From: DYGX01 sp035325905
Lineage (GTDB): Bacteria; Chloroflexota; Anaerolineae; Aggregatilineales; Aggregatilineaceae
Reading direction: 5' to 3'
Length of the DNA stretch: 25,649 bases
Assembly (NCBI GenBank): GCA_035325905.1
Contig: DAOKYY010000049.1
Coordinates: 1 to 25,649, forward strand
Positions 1-11,590 of this stretch are shown here, piece after piece. Each line of letters begins with the position of its first letter. The stretch's first letter is position 1. Position numbers and translations under genes: made by a program. The notes beneath the pieces are model-generated. The model worked only from the letters and a program-made list of their open reading frames with translations. It ran no database searches and was not told where the DNA came from.

Positions 1-1371
1 CCGGCGCGGTCCTGCACGTACTCGACGACCGCGAAGGTCTGCCCGCTCTCGTCGCGCGTCACGCCGACCGCTGTCACCTGCGGCGCGTCGAGCATGGCGT
101 AGATCGGGTCCTGGCGGCGCAGGGTGGCATTGCTGGCCGCGTCGGCGCGCTCCATGTCATAAAGCCACAGGAAACCGTCCTGGGCGGCGGGCTGCGCCAG
201 CAGGTCGCGCTCCAGCTGCACGCGCCACTGGAAGAACCCGCGCCAGTCCAGCTGGTTAAGCTGATCGACGCTCATTTGCGCCAGCGACACGCCGCTGACC
301 GCCTGGATCGCGGCGTCGACCGGCGTGTCCGGGCCGAGCGCGCCCACCAGCGCCGCGATCGCGGGCGCGCCGTACTGCGCGACCAACTGGCCGGCGAACG
401 TCGGGTCGGCGGCGGGCGTCTCGTGCCCGGCGACCAGGCGGTTGCCGAGCCAGTTTGCCAGCTCGCCAGCCAGCCAGGTGGCGTCCGACGCCGCGTCGAG
501 CGGCTGGTCCCCGGCGGCGTAGCGCGCCAGCCGTTCCGCGACCAGCTCGCGGATGGCGTGCTCCAGGTCGGACGAGAGCGGCACATCGGCGCGGGCGCGT
601 GTCACCAGCGGCGAAGGGATGATCAGCGTCCAGGGGTCGCTGGCGTCCCACGCCGCCGGGCCGGGCGGCCGCGCGACGATCTCGGCGTGCAGGGCGGGCG
701 GGTCCTGCGCGCAGCTGAGCAGCAGGCAGCCGCGCGCCCACCAATCCTCCAGACGCGGGCTGAGGGCCTGCGCCAGGTCCTCGTCGAGCGCCTGGAAGCG
801 CAGGCGGGTATGCTCGGTGCGCAGCGTGCGCTCCTCGCCCCAGAACGCGAGGTTATCCGGCACGCGCCGCCAGCCGGTCGCCTCGCCAGAATCGTCCTGC
901 TCGTAGTACCAGTAGAACCAGACGACCTTATACGGCACGCCGTCGATGATTTCCTCGACCACGACGCGCCCCGTCTTGTCGTCAATCGCCACGTCCAGCA
1001 CCTCGCCGCTGAGCTGGACGCGGTGGGCCTGCTTCAGCTTTTGATAGGTCTCGAACTCATGCGTCTGCTCGATCAGAAAAGGGCCGCTCCGGCTGCGCTG
1101 GATGCGCATGAACGCGTCGAGATCGCCCAGCCGCAGCGCGGCGACCTCGGCCTCGACCGTGTCGATCAGGTCGCCGCGATAGCGGTTGTCGACCTGTTGC
1201 AGCCGCCAGATCACCAGCGACGCGACCAGGCACAACAGGCTCCCGATCGCGATGACGAGCAGCGCCAGCCGCCGCTGCGCGACCCGGCGCCGCTGCCGCG
1301 CTTCCGGGTCTTCCTGCGCGCGCAGCTCGGTTTGTTCGGATTCAACTTGCCAGTCTAATCGGATTCCCATG
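1..1371 (-). CDS. Membrane-anchored protein of unknown function (3' end beyond window)
   Basis: The frame is open from an ATG at 1371 to the window edge (457 codons, no stop), so the C-terminus lies outside. The N-terminus is a charged cytoplasmic stretch rich in Arg, Gln and Glu, followed by one hydrophobic segment at about residues 35-56. The remainder is soluble and should lie outside the membrane. Its first part (about residues 65-180) mixes charged and aromatic residues, with a W-F-Y-W-Y-Y cluster. The later part is Ala-rich and probably helical. I recognise no catalytic motif and do not know the family. A good promoter (1410-1437) lies just upstream, so it need not depend on birA, whose stop is 87 bases away. 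The Shine-Dalgarno sequence is poor. The reading frame and anchor are seen directly; function is unknown. Confidence 0.75.
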
Positions 1372-1409
1372 CGTGCCCGGCTACCCCGCCCGCGAAACAC
1401 CGGGGGCCG

Positions 1410-1437
1410 ATTCTAACGGATCGCCCCACCGAGTCAA
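1410..1437 (-). promoter_or_regulatory. Sigma-70-type promoter for the membrane-anchored gene
   Basis: On the minus strand there is TTGACT (1437-1432), a 16-base spacer and TAGAAT (1415-1410). Each box has one mismatch to consensus. The ATG at 1371 is about 40 bases downstream, and the site sits between birA and this gene. Confidence 0.6.
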
Positions 1438-1458
1438 ACCACGTTCGGCGGGCGGTGG

Positions 1459-2244
1459 TTACGACTCCGCCAGCCCCACGTCCGCCGCCAGGATGCGCCG
1501 CCGCTCGCCGTCGTCCAGGCGGACCCACAGCGCGCCGTTGTCGTCCACCGCCTCGGCCACCGCCTGATACGGGGCGCTGCCGTCCAGCTGCGGGTAAACC
1601 ATCACGCGGCGGCCCAGCGTCTTCAGCCAGCCGCGCCAGACCTCGACCAGCGCCGGGTCATGCACGCGGCGGCTCCAGTGCAGCAGATGCCCGACCAGGT
1701 TGGCGAGCAGCGCGTGGCGGTTGACCGGCTCGCCCAGCTCCGTTTCGAGGCTGGTCGCGCGCCCGGCGAGGTCCGTGCCCTCGAACGACATGCGGACGTT
1801 CAGCCCGATGCCGATCACGACCGGCCCCATCCGGTCGCCGTCCCAGGTCGCTTCGGACAGAATGCCGCAGACCTTCCGCCCGTGGATCAGCACGTCGTTC
1901 GGCCACTTGAGCGCGACCGCCTCGCCCAGCAGCGGGCTAAGCGTCGCCGCGACCGCCACGCCGCCGAGCATCGTCACGCGCGGCAGCTGCTCCGGCGCGA
2001 GGTGCGGCTGGAGGATCATGCTCAGCGCCAGCGCCGCGCCGGGCGGAGTCTGCCACACGCGGCCCTGACGCCCGCGCCCCGCCGTCTGCTCCTCGGCGAT
2101 CACCAGCGCGCCGGGGGGCAGGTCCGGCTCGGCGAGCGCCCAATCGCGCGCGAGGTCTTGCGTGCTGCTGACGCGCTCGTAGAAGCGGAACGGGTGCTGT
2201 CCGAGCGCCTGTCGCAGCGAGTCGTAGCTGAGCCAGTCGGTCAT
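1459..2244 (-). CDS. birA: Biotin--[acetyl-CoA-carboxylase] ligase (class I BirA)
   Basis: This enzyme activates biotin with ATP to biotinyl-AMP and transfers it to a lysine of biotin-dependent carboxylases in the cytoplasm. The product is 261 residues. The biotin-protein-ligase motifs are all visible: S-S-T-Q-D near residue 26, the biotinyl-AMP loop GRGRQGR at 56-62, KWPND at 113-117 and GIGLN at 145-149. A small C-terminal domain (about 212-259) follows. There is no N-terminal winged helix, so it is a class I enzyme without the repressor function of E. coli BirA. I chose the ATG at 2244 because GGAG lies 9 bases upstream and the catalytic domain begins soon after. An in-frame ATG at 2316 would add 24 unconserved residues. 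It is divergent from the HIT gene. Confidence 0.93.
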   Translation of the reverse strand: MTDWLSYDSLRQALGQHPFRFYERVSSTQDLARDWALAEPDLPPGALVIAEEQTAGRGRQGRVWQTPPGAALALSMILQPHLAPEQLPRVTMLGGVAVAATLSPLLGEAVALKWPNDVLIHGRKVCGILSEATWDGDRMGPVVIGIGLNVRMSFEGTDLAGRATSLETELGEPVNRHALLANLVGHLLHWSRRVHDPALVEVWRGWLKTLGRRVMVYPQLDGSAPYQAVAEAVDDNGALWVRLDDGERRRILAADVGLAES

Positions 2245-2385
2245 GGTCGGGGTCTCCGGCGGCTGCCGCGCGAATGGTCGTCTGTCGATTGTCACGCGAA
2301 AGGCCGCCGCCCGCAAACGGGCTGTAACCGCCGCGTAACTCCTGGGGCGTATGGTCGGCGTAGTGGCGACCGCGCGCCTCAGGGG

Positions 2386-2394
2386 TGGTACAAT
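2386..2394 (+). promoter_or_regulatory. Extended -10 promoter for the HIT gene
   Basis: TGG followed by TACAAT (2389-2394) gives an extended -10 box. No convincing -35 box is seen. The predicted start near 2401 leaves a leader of about 55 bases before the ATG at 2457. Confidence 0.45.
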
Positions 2395-2456
2395 CGGGCT
2401 GTGCCCGGCGGCCAGCGCGCCGCCTGCGCCGGTCGAGTCAGCGCCTGAGGATGATC

Positions 2457-2948
2457 ATGGACCCTATTCTTTACACGCCGTGGCGAATGCCCTACCTGCG
2501 CGGGGAAGACCGCCAGGACTACGACGGCTGCCTGTTCTGCGTCAAGGGGCAGCGCCCGGAGCGCGACGCGGCAGAGTTCGTCGTGGCGCGGGGCGAGCAC
2601 GTCTACGCCACGCTCAACCGCTACCCGTACAACAACGGGCATTTGCTGATCGTCCCGTATGCGCATGTCGCCACGCCCGAAGCCCTCGGCGCGGACGCGC
2701 TGTCCGACCTGATGCAGATGGTCAACCGGGCGCTGGCCGCGCTGCGCCAGGTTTATCACCCGGACGCCTTCAACACCGGCGCGAACATCGGCGCCGGGGC
2801 GGGGGCGGGCATCCCGGACCATTTTCACCTGCACGTCGTCCCGCGCTGGAACGCCGACACAAACTTTATGACGGTCGTCGGCGGCGCGCGCGTCGTGCCG
2901 GACACGCTGGAGAACAGCTACGCGCTGCTGCGCGCCGCGTGGGAATAA
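2457..2948 (+). CDS. HIT-family nucleotide hydrolase/phosphorylase
   Basis: The histidine-triad motif is clear: H122-F-H124-L-H126 followed by V-V-P-R-W. The product is 163 residues and starts with a zinc-knuckle-like pair C25-L-F-C28. The conserved block N-R-Y-P-Y-N-N-G-H-L precedes I-V-P-Y-x-H. This arrangement matches the Ap4A phosphorylase/Fhit-like branch of the HIT superfamily, cytoplasmic enzymes that cleave dinucleoside polyphosphates or nucleotide conjugates through a phosphohistidine. The exact substrate cannot be read from sequence. I chose the ATG at 2457 because GAGG ends 6 bases before it; the ATG at 2451 would overlap the spacing. A palindromic repeat begins directly after the TAA stop. 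The gene is transcribed alone, divergent from birA. Confidence 0.88.
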   Translation: MDPILYTPWRMPYLRGEDRQDYDGCLFCVKGQRPERDAAEFVVARGEHVYATLNRYPYNNGHLLIVPYAHVATPEALGADALSDLMQMVNRALAALRQVYHPDAFNTGANIGAGAGAGIPDHFHLHVVPRWNADTNFMTVVGGARVVPDTLENSYALLRAAWE

Positions 2949-3055
2949 CCTCACCCCCGGCCCCTCTCCATGTTGGAGAAGGGAGAAAGGCAACAGCGGG
3001 CGTGGCTTGAAGTCCCCTCTCCGCGCCGGAGAGGGGATTTAGGGGTGAGGTAAAC
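2949..3055. repeat. Palindromic dispersed repeat, copy A (two hairpins)
   Basis: The element starts with CCTCACCCC immediately after the HIT stop codon and ends with GGGGTGAGGTAAAC. Inside are two hairpins with the same core: 2961-2969 pairs with 2975-2983 (one mismatch), and 3014-3022 pairs perfectly with 3028-3036 (CCCCTCTCC with GGAGAGGGG). It belongs with the copies at 12953, 19771 and 21228. The remaining bases to the thiolase (3056-3154) hold only its ribosome binding site. Confidence 0.8.
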
Positions 3056-3154
3056 CTTGCGAACCGTCGCATTCGCCAGATCATTTCGGAAGGTCACTTA
3101 ACGGCTAACCGCACTACCAATAGGCTTTCGTAGCTTGACACAGGAGATTATCGA

Positions 3155-4372
<1,218 letters not shown>

Positions 4373-4404
4373 CGCGCTGTTCTAGAAGAACGGAGAAGAA
4401 ATGT

Positions 4405-4433
4405 ACGCCCCGGTTCGCAGCCGGGGCGTTTTT
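4405..4433 (+). terminator. Intrinsic terminator after the thiolase
   Basis: A perfect 9-bp stem, ACGCCCCGG (4405-4413) with CCGGGGCGT (4421-4429), has a 7-base loop and runs straight into TTTTT (4429-4433). It lies 33 bases after the thiolase stop. Confidence 0.9.
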
Positions 4434-4550
4434 GCGCCTGCCCGCCAGATGATCTGCGGCGCGCAACCCCGCTGGCTCCGCTGCGTAATAGTGAGTGAGA
4501 ATGGCTGGTCAAACCGATAAGACTGCGGATCGCAGGAATGGATCGCAACG

Positions 4551-5141
4551 ATGGGAATCAACAATCAGAACAACGGCCCGATCTCGGACCCCCGCAAGCC
4601 CAAGCTGAACGATCAGCGCGTGCCGGGCATCAACCTGCGCGAGTTGGTCGCGGAGCGCAACTGGACGGCGCTGGCCGGGCTGGGGCTGCTGGCGATCGGC
4701 GCGCTGTACGTGGTCGATAGCTGGCTGGGGCTGGACTTCCAGCTATGGAGTCTGTTGCTGATCGTGCTCGGCGGCTGGCTGGCGCTGGACGGCTGGCGCG
4801 GCTATGAGGCGGCGGGCCGCACCTGGGAAGATCGCTCGCGCAATCGCGTGTTCGCCGGGGGGATGGTCACGGCGCTGGGCCTGTTCGGGCTGTTCGAGCT
4901 GAACACGTGGAGCTGGCTGCTGATCATTCTGGCGGGATGGCTCGCGTATGACACCTGGCAACGCTACGACGCTGCTGGCCGCGTGATGACCCAGACCGCC
5001 CGCAACCGCTTCATCGGCGCGGGGATCATGGCCGCGCTGGGGCTGCTCGGCTCGCTCAACTGGTGGAGCGCGTGGCCGCTGCTCCTGATCGCGCTCGGCA
5101 TCGCGCTGCTGACCGGGATGATCGGCGAGCGCAACCGCTAA
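4551..5141 (+). CDS. Triple-repeat integral membrane protein, function unknown
   Basis: The 196-residue product has a polar N-terminus (1-36) and three tandem membrane repeats, roughly residues 37-97, 98-151 and 152-196. Each repeat starts with N-R or N-W, carries a Gly/Leu-rich helix and a second helix rich in W, L and I. Repeats 1 and 2 then end almost identically: G-W-L-A-[LY]-D-x-W...Y-[ED]-A-A-G-R. Repeat 3 stops after its second helix, in a basic tail. About six membrane segments are predicted. The layout recalls small bacterial envelope proteins of the LiaF/DUF5668 type, but I cannot assign it firmly. The ribosome binding site is weak (AGGA 13 bases upstream), so the start is less certain than the frame. 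A terminator follows. Confidence 0.8.
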   Translation: MGINNQNNGPISDPRKPKLNDQRVPGINLRELVAERNWTALAGLGLLAIGALYVVDSWLGLDFQLWSLLLIVLGGWLALDGWRGYEAAGRTWEDRSRNRVFAGGMVTALGLFGLFELNTWSWLLIILAGWLAYDTWQRYDAAGRVMTQTARNRFIGAGIMAALGLLGSLNWWSAWPLLLIALGIALLTGMIGERNR

Positions 5142-5173
5142 CCCGCCTTTCAATCCTGCTGACGCCTGCGTCC

Positions 5174-5234
5174 CAGGCGGCAGGCCGGCGCTCCCCCGCT
5201 TACCCTACCGGCGCCTGTCTGCCGCCTGTTTTTT
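5174..5234 (+). terminator. Intrinsic terminator after the triple-repeat membrane gene
   Basis: CAGGCGGCAG (5174-5183) pairs perfectly with CTGCCGCCTG (5219-5228), with an inner GCCGG/CCGGC stem across a bulge. Six T residues follow (5229-5234). It lies 33 bases after the stop at 5141. Confidence 0.7.
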
Positions 5235-5298
5235 GCCCGGACGCGCCTGTCCGCTGATCGCGCTCTGCGACTGGGCCGAAACCTGTGAAGGGCAGCCT

Positions 5299-6093
5299 CT
5301 ATCCCCGCCAGTCGCGCAGCATCCACGCGAAATCGCCCAGATCGGTGCTGCCGCGCACGCGAACCCGCGCCAGCTCCAGCGGCCGCTCGCTGACGTGCAG
5401 CGTCCCGCCCTGCGTCGTGACCGCCGCGACAATCCCGACCTGTTCCAGCACGGTCATGACCTCGCGGTTATAGCGGCCCGACGGGTAGCAGAAGAAGCGC
5501 GGGCGGACGCCGATCTCGGCCTCGATCGTCTCCACGCTGCCGAGCACCTGGTACACCAGGCAATCATGATCGCAGCCCCGGCTGAGGTCGGGGTGGCTGC
5601 GGCTGTGGCTCTGGATCGACATCCCGGCGGCGGCCATCTCGCGCGCCTGGTCCCAGGTCAGGTAGCCGGGCCGCGCCTGGTCCAGCCACTCGGTCACGAC
5701 GAAGAAGGTGCCAGTCATGGCGTGCTGGCGCAGCAGGCGGAAGGCGTGCTGGTAAGCGTCCGCGTAGCCGTCGTCGAAAGTCAGCACGACCGGGCGCTCC
5801 GGCAGGCGCGCTCCGGCGCGCAGCGCGCGGTACACGTCGTCCAGCGAAACCGCCGTGTACCCATTGTCGCGCAGCCAGCGCAGCTGGGCGGCGAACTGCT
5901 CCGGCGTGACCGACAGATCGAGCCGGTAGCGGTCGGCGTCTTCGGGCGGCTCGCTGACGTAGTGGTACATCAGAATCGGCACGCGCAGGCGGCGGCGCGT
6001 CTCGTCGGCGCGGGCCGGGCCGAGCGCGGCGGCGAGCCAGATCGTGATGAACAACAGCGCCAGCAGACGCCGCAGAGAAAAAACGCGGTTCAT
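5299..6093 (-). CDS. Secreted polysaccharide deacetylase (NodB domain, CE4)
   Basis: CE4 enzymes remove N- or O-acetyl groups from cell-wall or exopolysaccharide sugars using a metal ion. The 264-residue product begins with a signal peptide: R-R at residues 8-9, a hydrophobic core, then A-R-A before D-E. The mature part carries the NodB motifs: L-T-F-D-D-G-Y (catalytic base and metal Asp), H-S-R-S-H (two metal His) and R-F-F-C-Y-P-S-G-R-Y. Y-H-Y near the N-terminus matches the usual first strand. All catalytic residues look present. The ATG at 6093 is chosen because the signal peptide starts there; the long frame upstream overlaps the neighbouring gene. No Shine-Dalgarno is visible. The gene starts 47 bases after the upstream minus-strand gene, suggesting co-transcription. 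Confidence 0.9.
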   Translation of the reverse strand: MNRVFSLRRLLALLFITIWLAAALGPARADETRRRLRVPILMYHYVSEPPEDADRYRLDLSVTPEQFAAQLRWLRDNGYTAVSLDDVYRALRAGARLPERPVVLTFDDGYADAYQHAFRLLRQHAMTGTFFVVTEWLDQARPGYLTWDQAREMAAAGMSIQSHSRSHPDLSRGCDHDCLVYQVLGSVETIEAEIGVRPRFFCYPSGRYNREVMTVLEQVGIVAAVTTQGGTLHVSERPLELARVRVRGSTDLGDFAWMLRDWRG

Positions 6094-6140
6094 AGTGACA
6101 ACAGTAGCAGCACGCGGAGACCTCTGCAACGGATGCGCGG

Positions 6141-6815
6141 TCAATCGTGGTACAGCGCGGCGGATTCCCAGGCGATCTCCGCTGCGCCAGATCGCCCGCC
6201 GCGCCACCACACGCCCCACGCCCCGGCCGGATCGACCGCCGCCAGCCCCAGCCGCTCGCGGTTGATCCGCAGGCGTAGCGCGCCGGGCTGCTCGCGGTGC
6301 AGCTCCAGGCGGTTGATGTCGCCGGGCGGGCGCAGGCGCGGGTACGCCGTCCAGCGCCACTCCGGGCGCAAGGCCGGGCAGTCGTCCAGCATAGGCGGAA
6401 GCTCGCCGGGCGCGCAGCGGCGCGTCGTGAGGTAGCCCTCGCCGCTGAGCGCGTAGACGATCCGCCCGCCGTCGCCCGCCGCGATCCACACCCCCCAGGC
6501 GGCGCCCGGATCGGCGCTCGCGTCGAGGCGGGCGCGCACGTCGAGCGTGAAGCGCTCGCTGGCGGACAGCGCAAACGGCGCGGCGGCCCAGCCTTCTTCG
6601 CCTGGCGCGAGCGCGAGCGCGTCTCCGCCTGCCCAGGCCCAGCCCCCGGCACGCCATATCTCCTGCGCCGCGCGCGGCGGGTCGGCGGCGCCGAGCGCGA
6701 TCGCCAGCGCGCCGATCAGCGCGAGCAGCGCGACGCTTCCCGCGCCGAGCGCCACGGCTTTCCACAGCCAGCCCGGCGCGCGCTCCGCCGGAATGTGACG
6801 TTTTGCAGTAGTCAT
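6141..6815 (-). CDS. Single-pass membrane protein with a beta-rich outer domain
   Basis: The 224-residue product has a short basic N-terminus, one hydrophobic segment at about residues 20-43 and then a soluble domain. The outer domain alternates hydrophobic and polar residues and repeats the pattern W-G-V-W (twice), which suggests a beta-sandwich like LamG or DUF1080 carbohydrate-binding folds. That is inference from pattern only. Two cysteines flank a Pro-rich loop in the middle and could form a disulfide outside the cell. It lies directly upstream of the polysaccharide deacetylase on the same strand, so a role in envelope polysaccharide is plausible. I chose the ATG at 6815, which has no ribosome binding site but a TCTAAT box 6 bases before it. 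An ATG at 6857 is possible. Confidence 0.7.
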   Translation of the reverse strand: MTTAKRHIPAERAPGWLWKAVALGAGSVALLALIGALAIALGAADPPRAAQEIWRAGGWAWAGGDALALAPGEEGWAAAPFALSASERFTLDVRARLDASADPGAAWGVWIAAGDGGRIVYALSGEGYLTTRRCAPGELPPMLDDCPALRPEWRWTAYPRLRPPGDINRLELHREQPGALRLRINRERLGLAAVDPAGAWGVWWRGGRSGAAEIAWESAALYHD

Positions 6816-6821
6816 AGTGTT

Positions 6822-6827
6822 ATTAGA
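6822..6827 (-). promoter_or_regulatory. Candidate -10 box of a leaderless transcript
   Basis: TCTAAT (one mismatch to TATAAT) on the minus strand ends 6 bases before the ATG at 6815, so transcription could start at the start codon. No clear -35 box is seen. Confidence 0.3.
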
Positions 6828-6897
6828 ACAATGGTTGATTCTGGAAATCTGCGCCATAATCCCTACTATCGGCGAATTGACTCCCTCAGGACCGCAG

Positions 6898-7296
6898 ATG
6901 GCCGACTATTCGGTGAATTATACCTGGGATGCCTCGCACGCTGTGCCGCTGCTGATCGCCACCGTCAGCGGCCGGGTGCTGAGTGACTTAACCGCCCTTC
7001 CACGTATTATCGATCAGGCGCACGCCATCGCGGAGCAGCATACCGAGTGTGAGGGGCTGTACGTAGCCTACGATTTCAGCCGCACCGAGCGCCGCCTGCC
7101 GCTGGACGCCTTGATGAAGCGCACGCGCATCAGCGGCCGCGTCCGGGGCGTGTACGTGATTGGCGCCGGCAGCCGCAAAGACGAGATGGCGGCCCTGATT
7201 ATGAGCGCGGCCAAGCGCCTGCCGTACCCGGTTGTTTTTTACCCGACGCTCGACGCGCTCTACGCCGCGCTGCGCGCACAGAACGCGCTGCGCTGA
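6898..7296 (+). CDS. Small cytoplasmic protein, possibly STAS/SpoIIAA-like
   Basis: The 132-residue product has no signal peptide or membrane segment. It starts with a strand containing Y-T-W-D, then L-L-I-A-T-V-S-G-R-V, a helix, and later V-Y-V-I-G-A-G and a final helix L-D-A-L-Y-A-A-L. This order resembles short SpoIIAA/STAS-like proteins common in Chloroflexota (recalled from knowledge, not searched). No phosphorylatable serine motif is obvious. The start at 6898 is preferred because AGG lies 7 bases upstream; the ATG at 6817 would add 27 residues without pattern and overlap the divergent start region. CATAAT at 6855-6860 may be its -10 box. Function is unknown. Confidence 0.7.
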   Translation: MADYSVNYTWDASHAVPLLIATVSGRVLSDLTALPRIIDQAHAIAEQHTECEGLYVAYDFSRTERRLPLDALMKRTRISGRVRGVYVIGAGSRKDEMAALIMSAAKRLPYPVVFYPTLDALYAALRAQNALR

Positions 7297-7489
7297 GGGC
7301 GCGCGACCGCCGCCCCGCGCCCGCTCGCAATCCCACTCCCGCCGCTGGATGCCCGCCGCAGCGCGACCGCTTGAAGCCGCGCCAAATCAGGCTTAGATTT
7401 TAAGAAGAGCGTCAAGATTTCTGTAAACCGCAGGGAGGGGCTATCAAACAGCGCGTGCTGGCTCGCTCCCGGTCGTCAGCGGAGCGCAG

Positions 7490-7527
7490 ACAAACACGGC
7501 GCACAGGCGTGATCCGCCTGTGCGCCG
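7490..7527 (-). terminator. Hairpin terminator after the PPC-domain gene
   Basis: A perfect 13-bp stem (7497-7509 with 7515-7527) has a 5-base loop TGATC. Read on the minus strand it is followed by TGTTTGT, a modest T-rich tract. It lies 26 bases after the stop at 7553. The rest of 7297-7489 shows no gene or clear signal. Confidence 0.6.
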
Positions 7528-7552
7528 GTGGCGCGTTACGGAGCAGCGCGGG

Positions 7553-8323
7553 TTACTTGACGGTGCGCGTCGGGAGCGGCGTGCCGTTCCACATCGCGTC
7601 GTAGTTAGGACCCAGCGACGAGACCGGGACCCACAGATAGTTGCAGACATACGCGATCTTGTAGTGAGTCGCGTCCTCATTCACGCCGATCACCCAGACG
7701 GTCTTGCCGGGGGTGAAGACGACCGGCGGGCTGGCGGTAGCCTTGCCCGGCGACCAGTCCGCGACCGTTTCGGTCACGAACGCGCCGACGACCGAATCTC
7801 TCGGAAGCCGGATAGGCCGGCAGCTTGGCGACGCAGAGGGAGCCTCCGCCGGTTCAGAAATTGACGGCTCTTCGCCGGGCCACGTGAACTCGCCGGTGAT
7901 CGTCAGGATATAGTCGCCGAAGCATATCCCCTCTATTCCATCACCGCATACCGGGTCCCCAGTTTCGGCATATATAAAATCAGTGACGCGGATGGTGTAT
8001 TCGCCGGCTGCCGGGGCGGTGAATACCAGCAGCGATCCATACCGGTCGCACAGGGTATCGTCATCGTCGTCAAAGTCGAGCAAATTGCCGTCGCTGTCGT
8101 AAACCTCCAAATAGGGGTCGATCGGTGTACCATCCGGGCAATCCACTTCAATGATGATGGTGTCTCCGGCGTTGAGGTAGACGACATAATCGTGATACGG
8201 ATCGTCAGGCGAAACGGTGCCGGTAAAAGTCTCGCTGCTGAAGGCCCGCGCAGGAGCGGCGAATCCGCCAAGCGCCACAGCCAGCGCCACAAGCGCCACA
8301 AACAGTGATGATGAGTGTTTCAC
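7553..8323 (-). CDS. Secreted protein with PPC-like and SH3-like domains
   Basis: The 256-residue product has a signal peptide (residues 1-27, ending A-R-A). The first mature domain (about 30-143) looks like a bacterial pre-peptidase C-terminal (PPC) beta-sandwich: Y-V-V-Y-L-N-A-G-D-T, P-Y-L-E-V-Y-D-S-D-G and A-A-G-E-Y-T-I-R-V are typical strands. A run of five Asp follows L-D-F and may bind calcium. A linker rich in Glu, Pro and Ser leads to a C-terminal domain (about 165-256) that resembles an SH3-like fold. There is no protease domain, so a binding or wall-associated role is more likely. The start is GTG, set by AGGAGG at 8335-8330, 6 bases upstream. Its base composition is less GC-rich than its neighbours, and it has a near-consensus promoter. 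Confidence 0.82.
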   Translation of the reverse strand: MKHSSSLFVALVALAVALGGFAAPARAFSSETFTGTVSPDDPYHDYVVYLNAGDTIIIEVDCPDGTPIDPYLEVYDSDGNLLDFDDDDDTLCDRYGSLLVFTAPAAGEYTIRVTDFIYAETGDPVCGDGIEGICFGDYILTITGEFTWPGEEPSISEPAEAPSASPSCRPIRLPRDSVVGAFVTETVADWSPGKATASPPVVFTPGKTVWVIGVNEDATHYKIAYVCNYLWVPVSSLGPNYDAMWNGTPLPTRTVK

Positions 8324-8439
8324 GGTGTGCCTCCTATAGAGTAAATAATGTAACGGGTATGCCTGCTATCTGCGCCGTGGTAATTATCCTGGGGAGTCGG
8401 CTGTGACAGTGGCTGGCATAGGGCCATAGGATAGATTTT

Positions 8440-8468
8440 ATTATAGAAGATAAAAATATCTTTTTCAA
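8440..8468 (-). promoter_or_regulatory. Near-consensus sigma-70 promoter for the PPC-domain gene
   Basis: On the minus strand, TTGAAA (8468-8463), a 17-base spacer and TATAAT (8445-8440) match consensus at 11 of 12 positions. It is the strongest promoter in the window, with a predicted leader of about 110 bases before the GTG at 8323. Confidence 0.75.
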
Positions 8469-8474
8469 CAGAAA

Positions 8475-8503
8475 TTGACTTATTAATATGAAATTTCTAT
8501 GAA
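8475..8503 (+). promoter_or_regulatory. Candidate distal promoter towards gyrA
   Basis: TTGACT (8475-8480), a 17-base spacer and TATGAA (8498-8503) lie in an AT-rich block, only 6 bases from the minus-strand promoter's -35 box. A second -10-like box, TACAAT at 8568-8573, has no good -35 box. Confidence 0.45.
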
Positions 8504-8750
8504 AATCAAACCCCTTCCATTTGCTGTTTTTTAGGGCTTGAAATTCGCGTAAACTCGCCCGTTGAGATACAATAATGGCTCACAATGGCGGGGCAAGCAG
8601 CCTGCCCGTAGAGCGGCAGAATCGGGCCGGTGGCGGCCTTTAGCGCCAAGCGTGACGACAACCGGGCGACCTGCGCTTAGGTGACGGTCGCCCGCGTGAT
8701 TCTACGGTCAGAACGGCACGGACGTGATGGACAATCAGCAGGAAGACCCG
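8504..8750 (+). promoter_or_regulatory. Structured 5' leader of gyrA
   Basis: No gene is seen here. After TACAAT (8568-8573) the sequence becomes GC-rich and holds several inverted repeats. The best is a perfect 9-bp stem, CGGGCGACC (8663-8671) with GGTCGCCCG (8686-8694), with a 14-base loop. Smaller stems include GGGCA/TGCCC near 8594 and GGCC/GGCC near 8633. The start site would leave a leader of about 170 bases or more. I do not recognise a known riboswitch. Confidence 0.35.
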
Positions 8751-11411
<2,661 letters not shown>

Positions 11412-11434
11412 AAAAACCTGGGGAATTGCCGTTA

Positions 11435-11464
11435 GGGCCGAGCTTGCTTGGCCCGCGCATTTTT
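11435..11464 (+). terminator. Probable terminator after gyrA
   Basis: GGGCCGAG and CTTGGCCC form a stem (11435-11454) with a short loop, and TTTTT begins 5 bases later (11460-11464). The 5-base gap weakens the call. A second stem, GCGGGC/GCCCGT (11501-11526), follows but lacks a T tract. Confidence 0.5.
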
Positions 11465-11555
11465 GATAAGCGGCCTGTAACCGAGGCAACAAGTAGAACA
11501 GCGGGCGACACTTCATTGCCGCCCGTTAGTCTTTACAAACCCGCCGGCATCCCCC

Positions 11556-11584
11556 TGGATCGGCGGCGGCGTGTGGCATACACT
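11556..11584 (+). promoter_or_regulatory. Candidate promoter of a leaderless AlbA_2 gene transcript
   Basis: TGGATC (11556-11561), a 17-base spacer and TACACT (11579-11584) end 6 bases before the ATG at 11591. No Shine-Dalgarno is present, which fits a transcript starting at the start codon. Confidence 0.4.
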
Positions 11585-11590
11585 TGGATT

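Noticed and set aside
276..1358. A 360-codon plus-strand frame at the start of the window
   Set aside because: The opposite strand has an uninterrupted frame with a membrane anchor, normal residue use and a good promoter. The plus frame is Arg/Gln-rich and unstructured.
3135..3140. TTGACA just upstream of the thiolase
   Set aside because: It is only 15 bases from the ATG, so a matching -10 box would fall inside the gene; none is seen.
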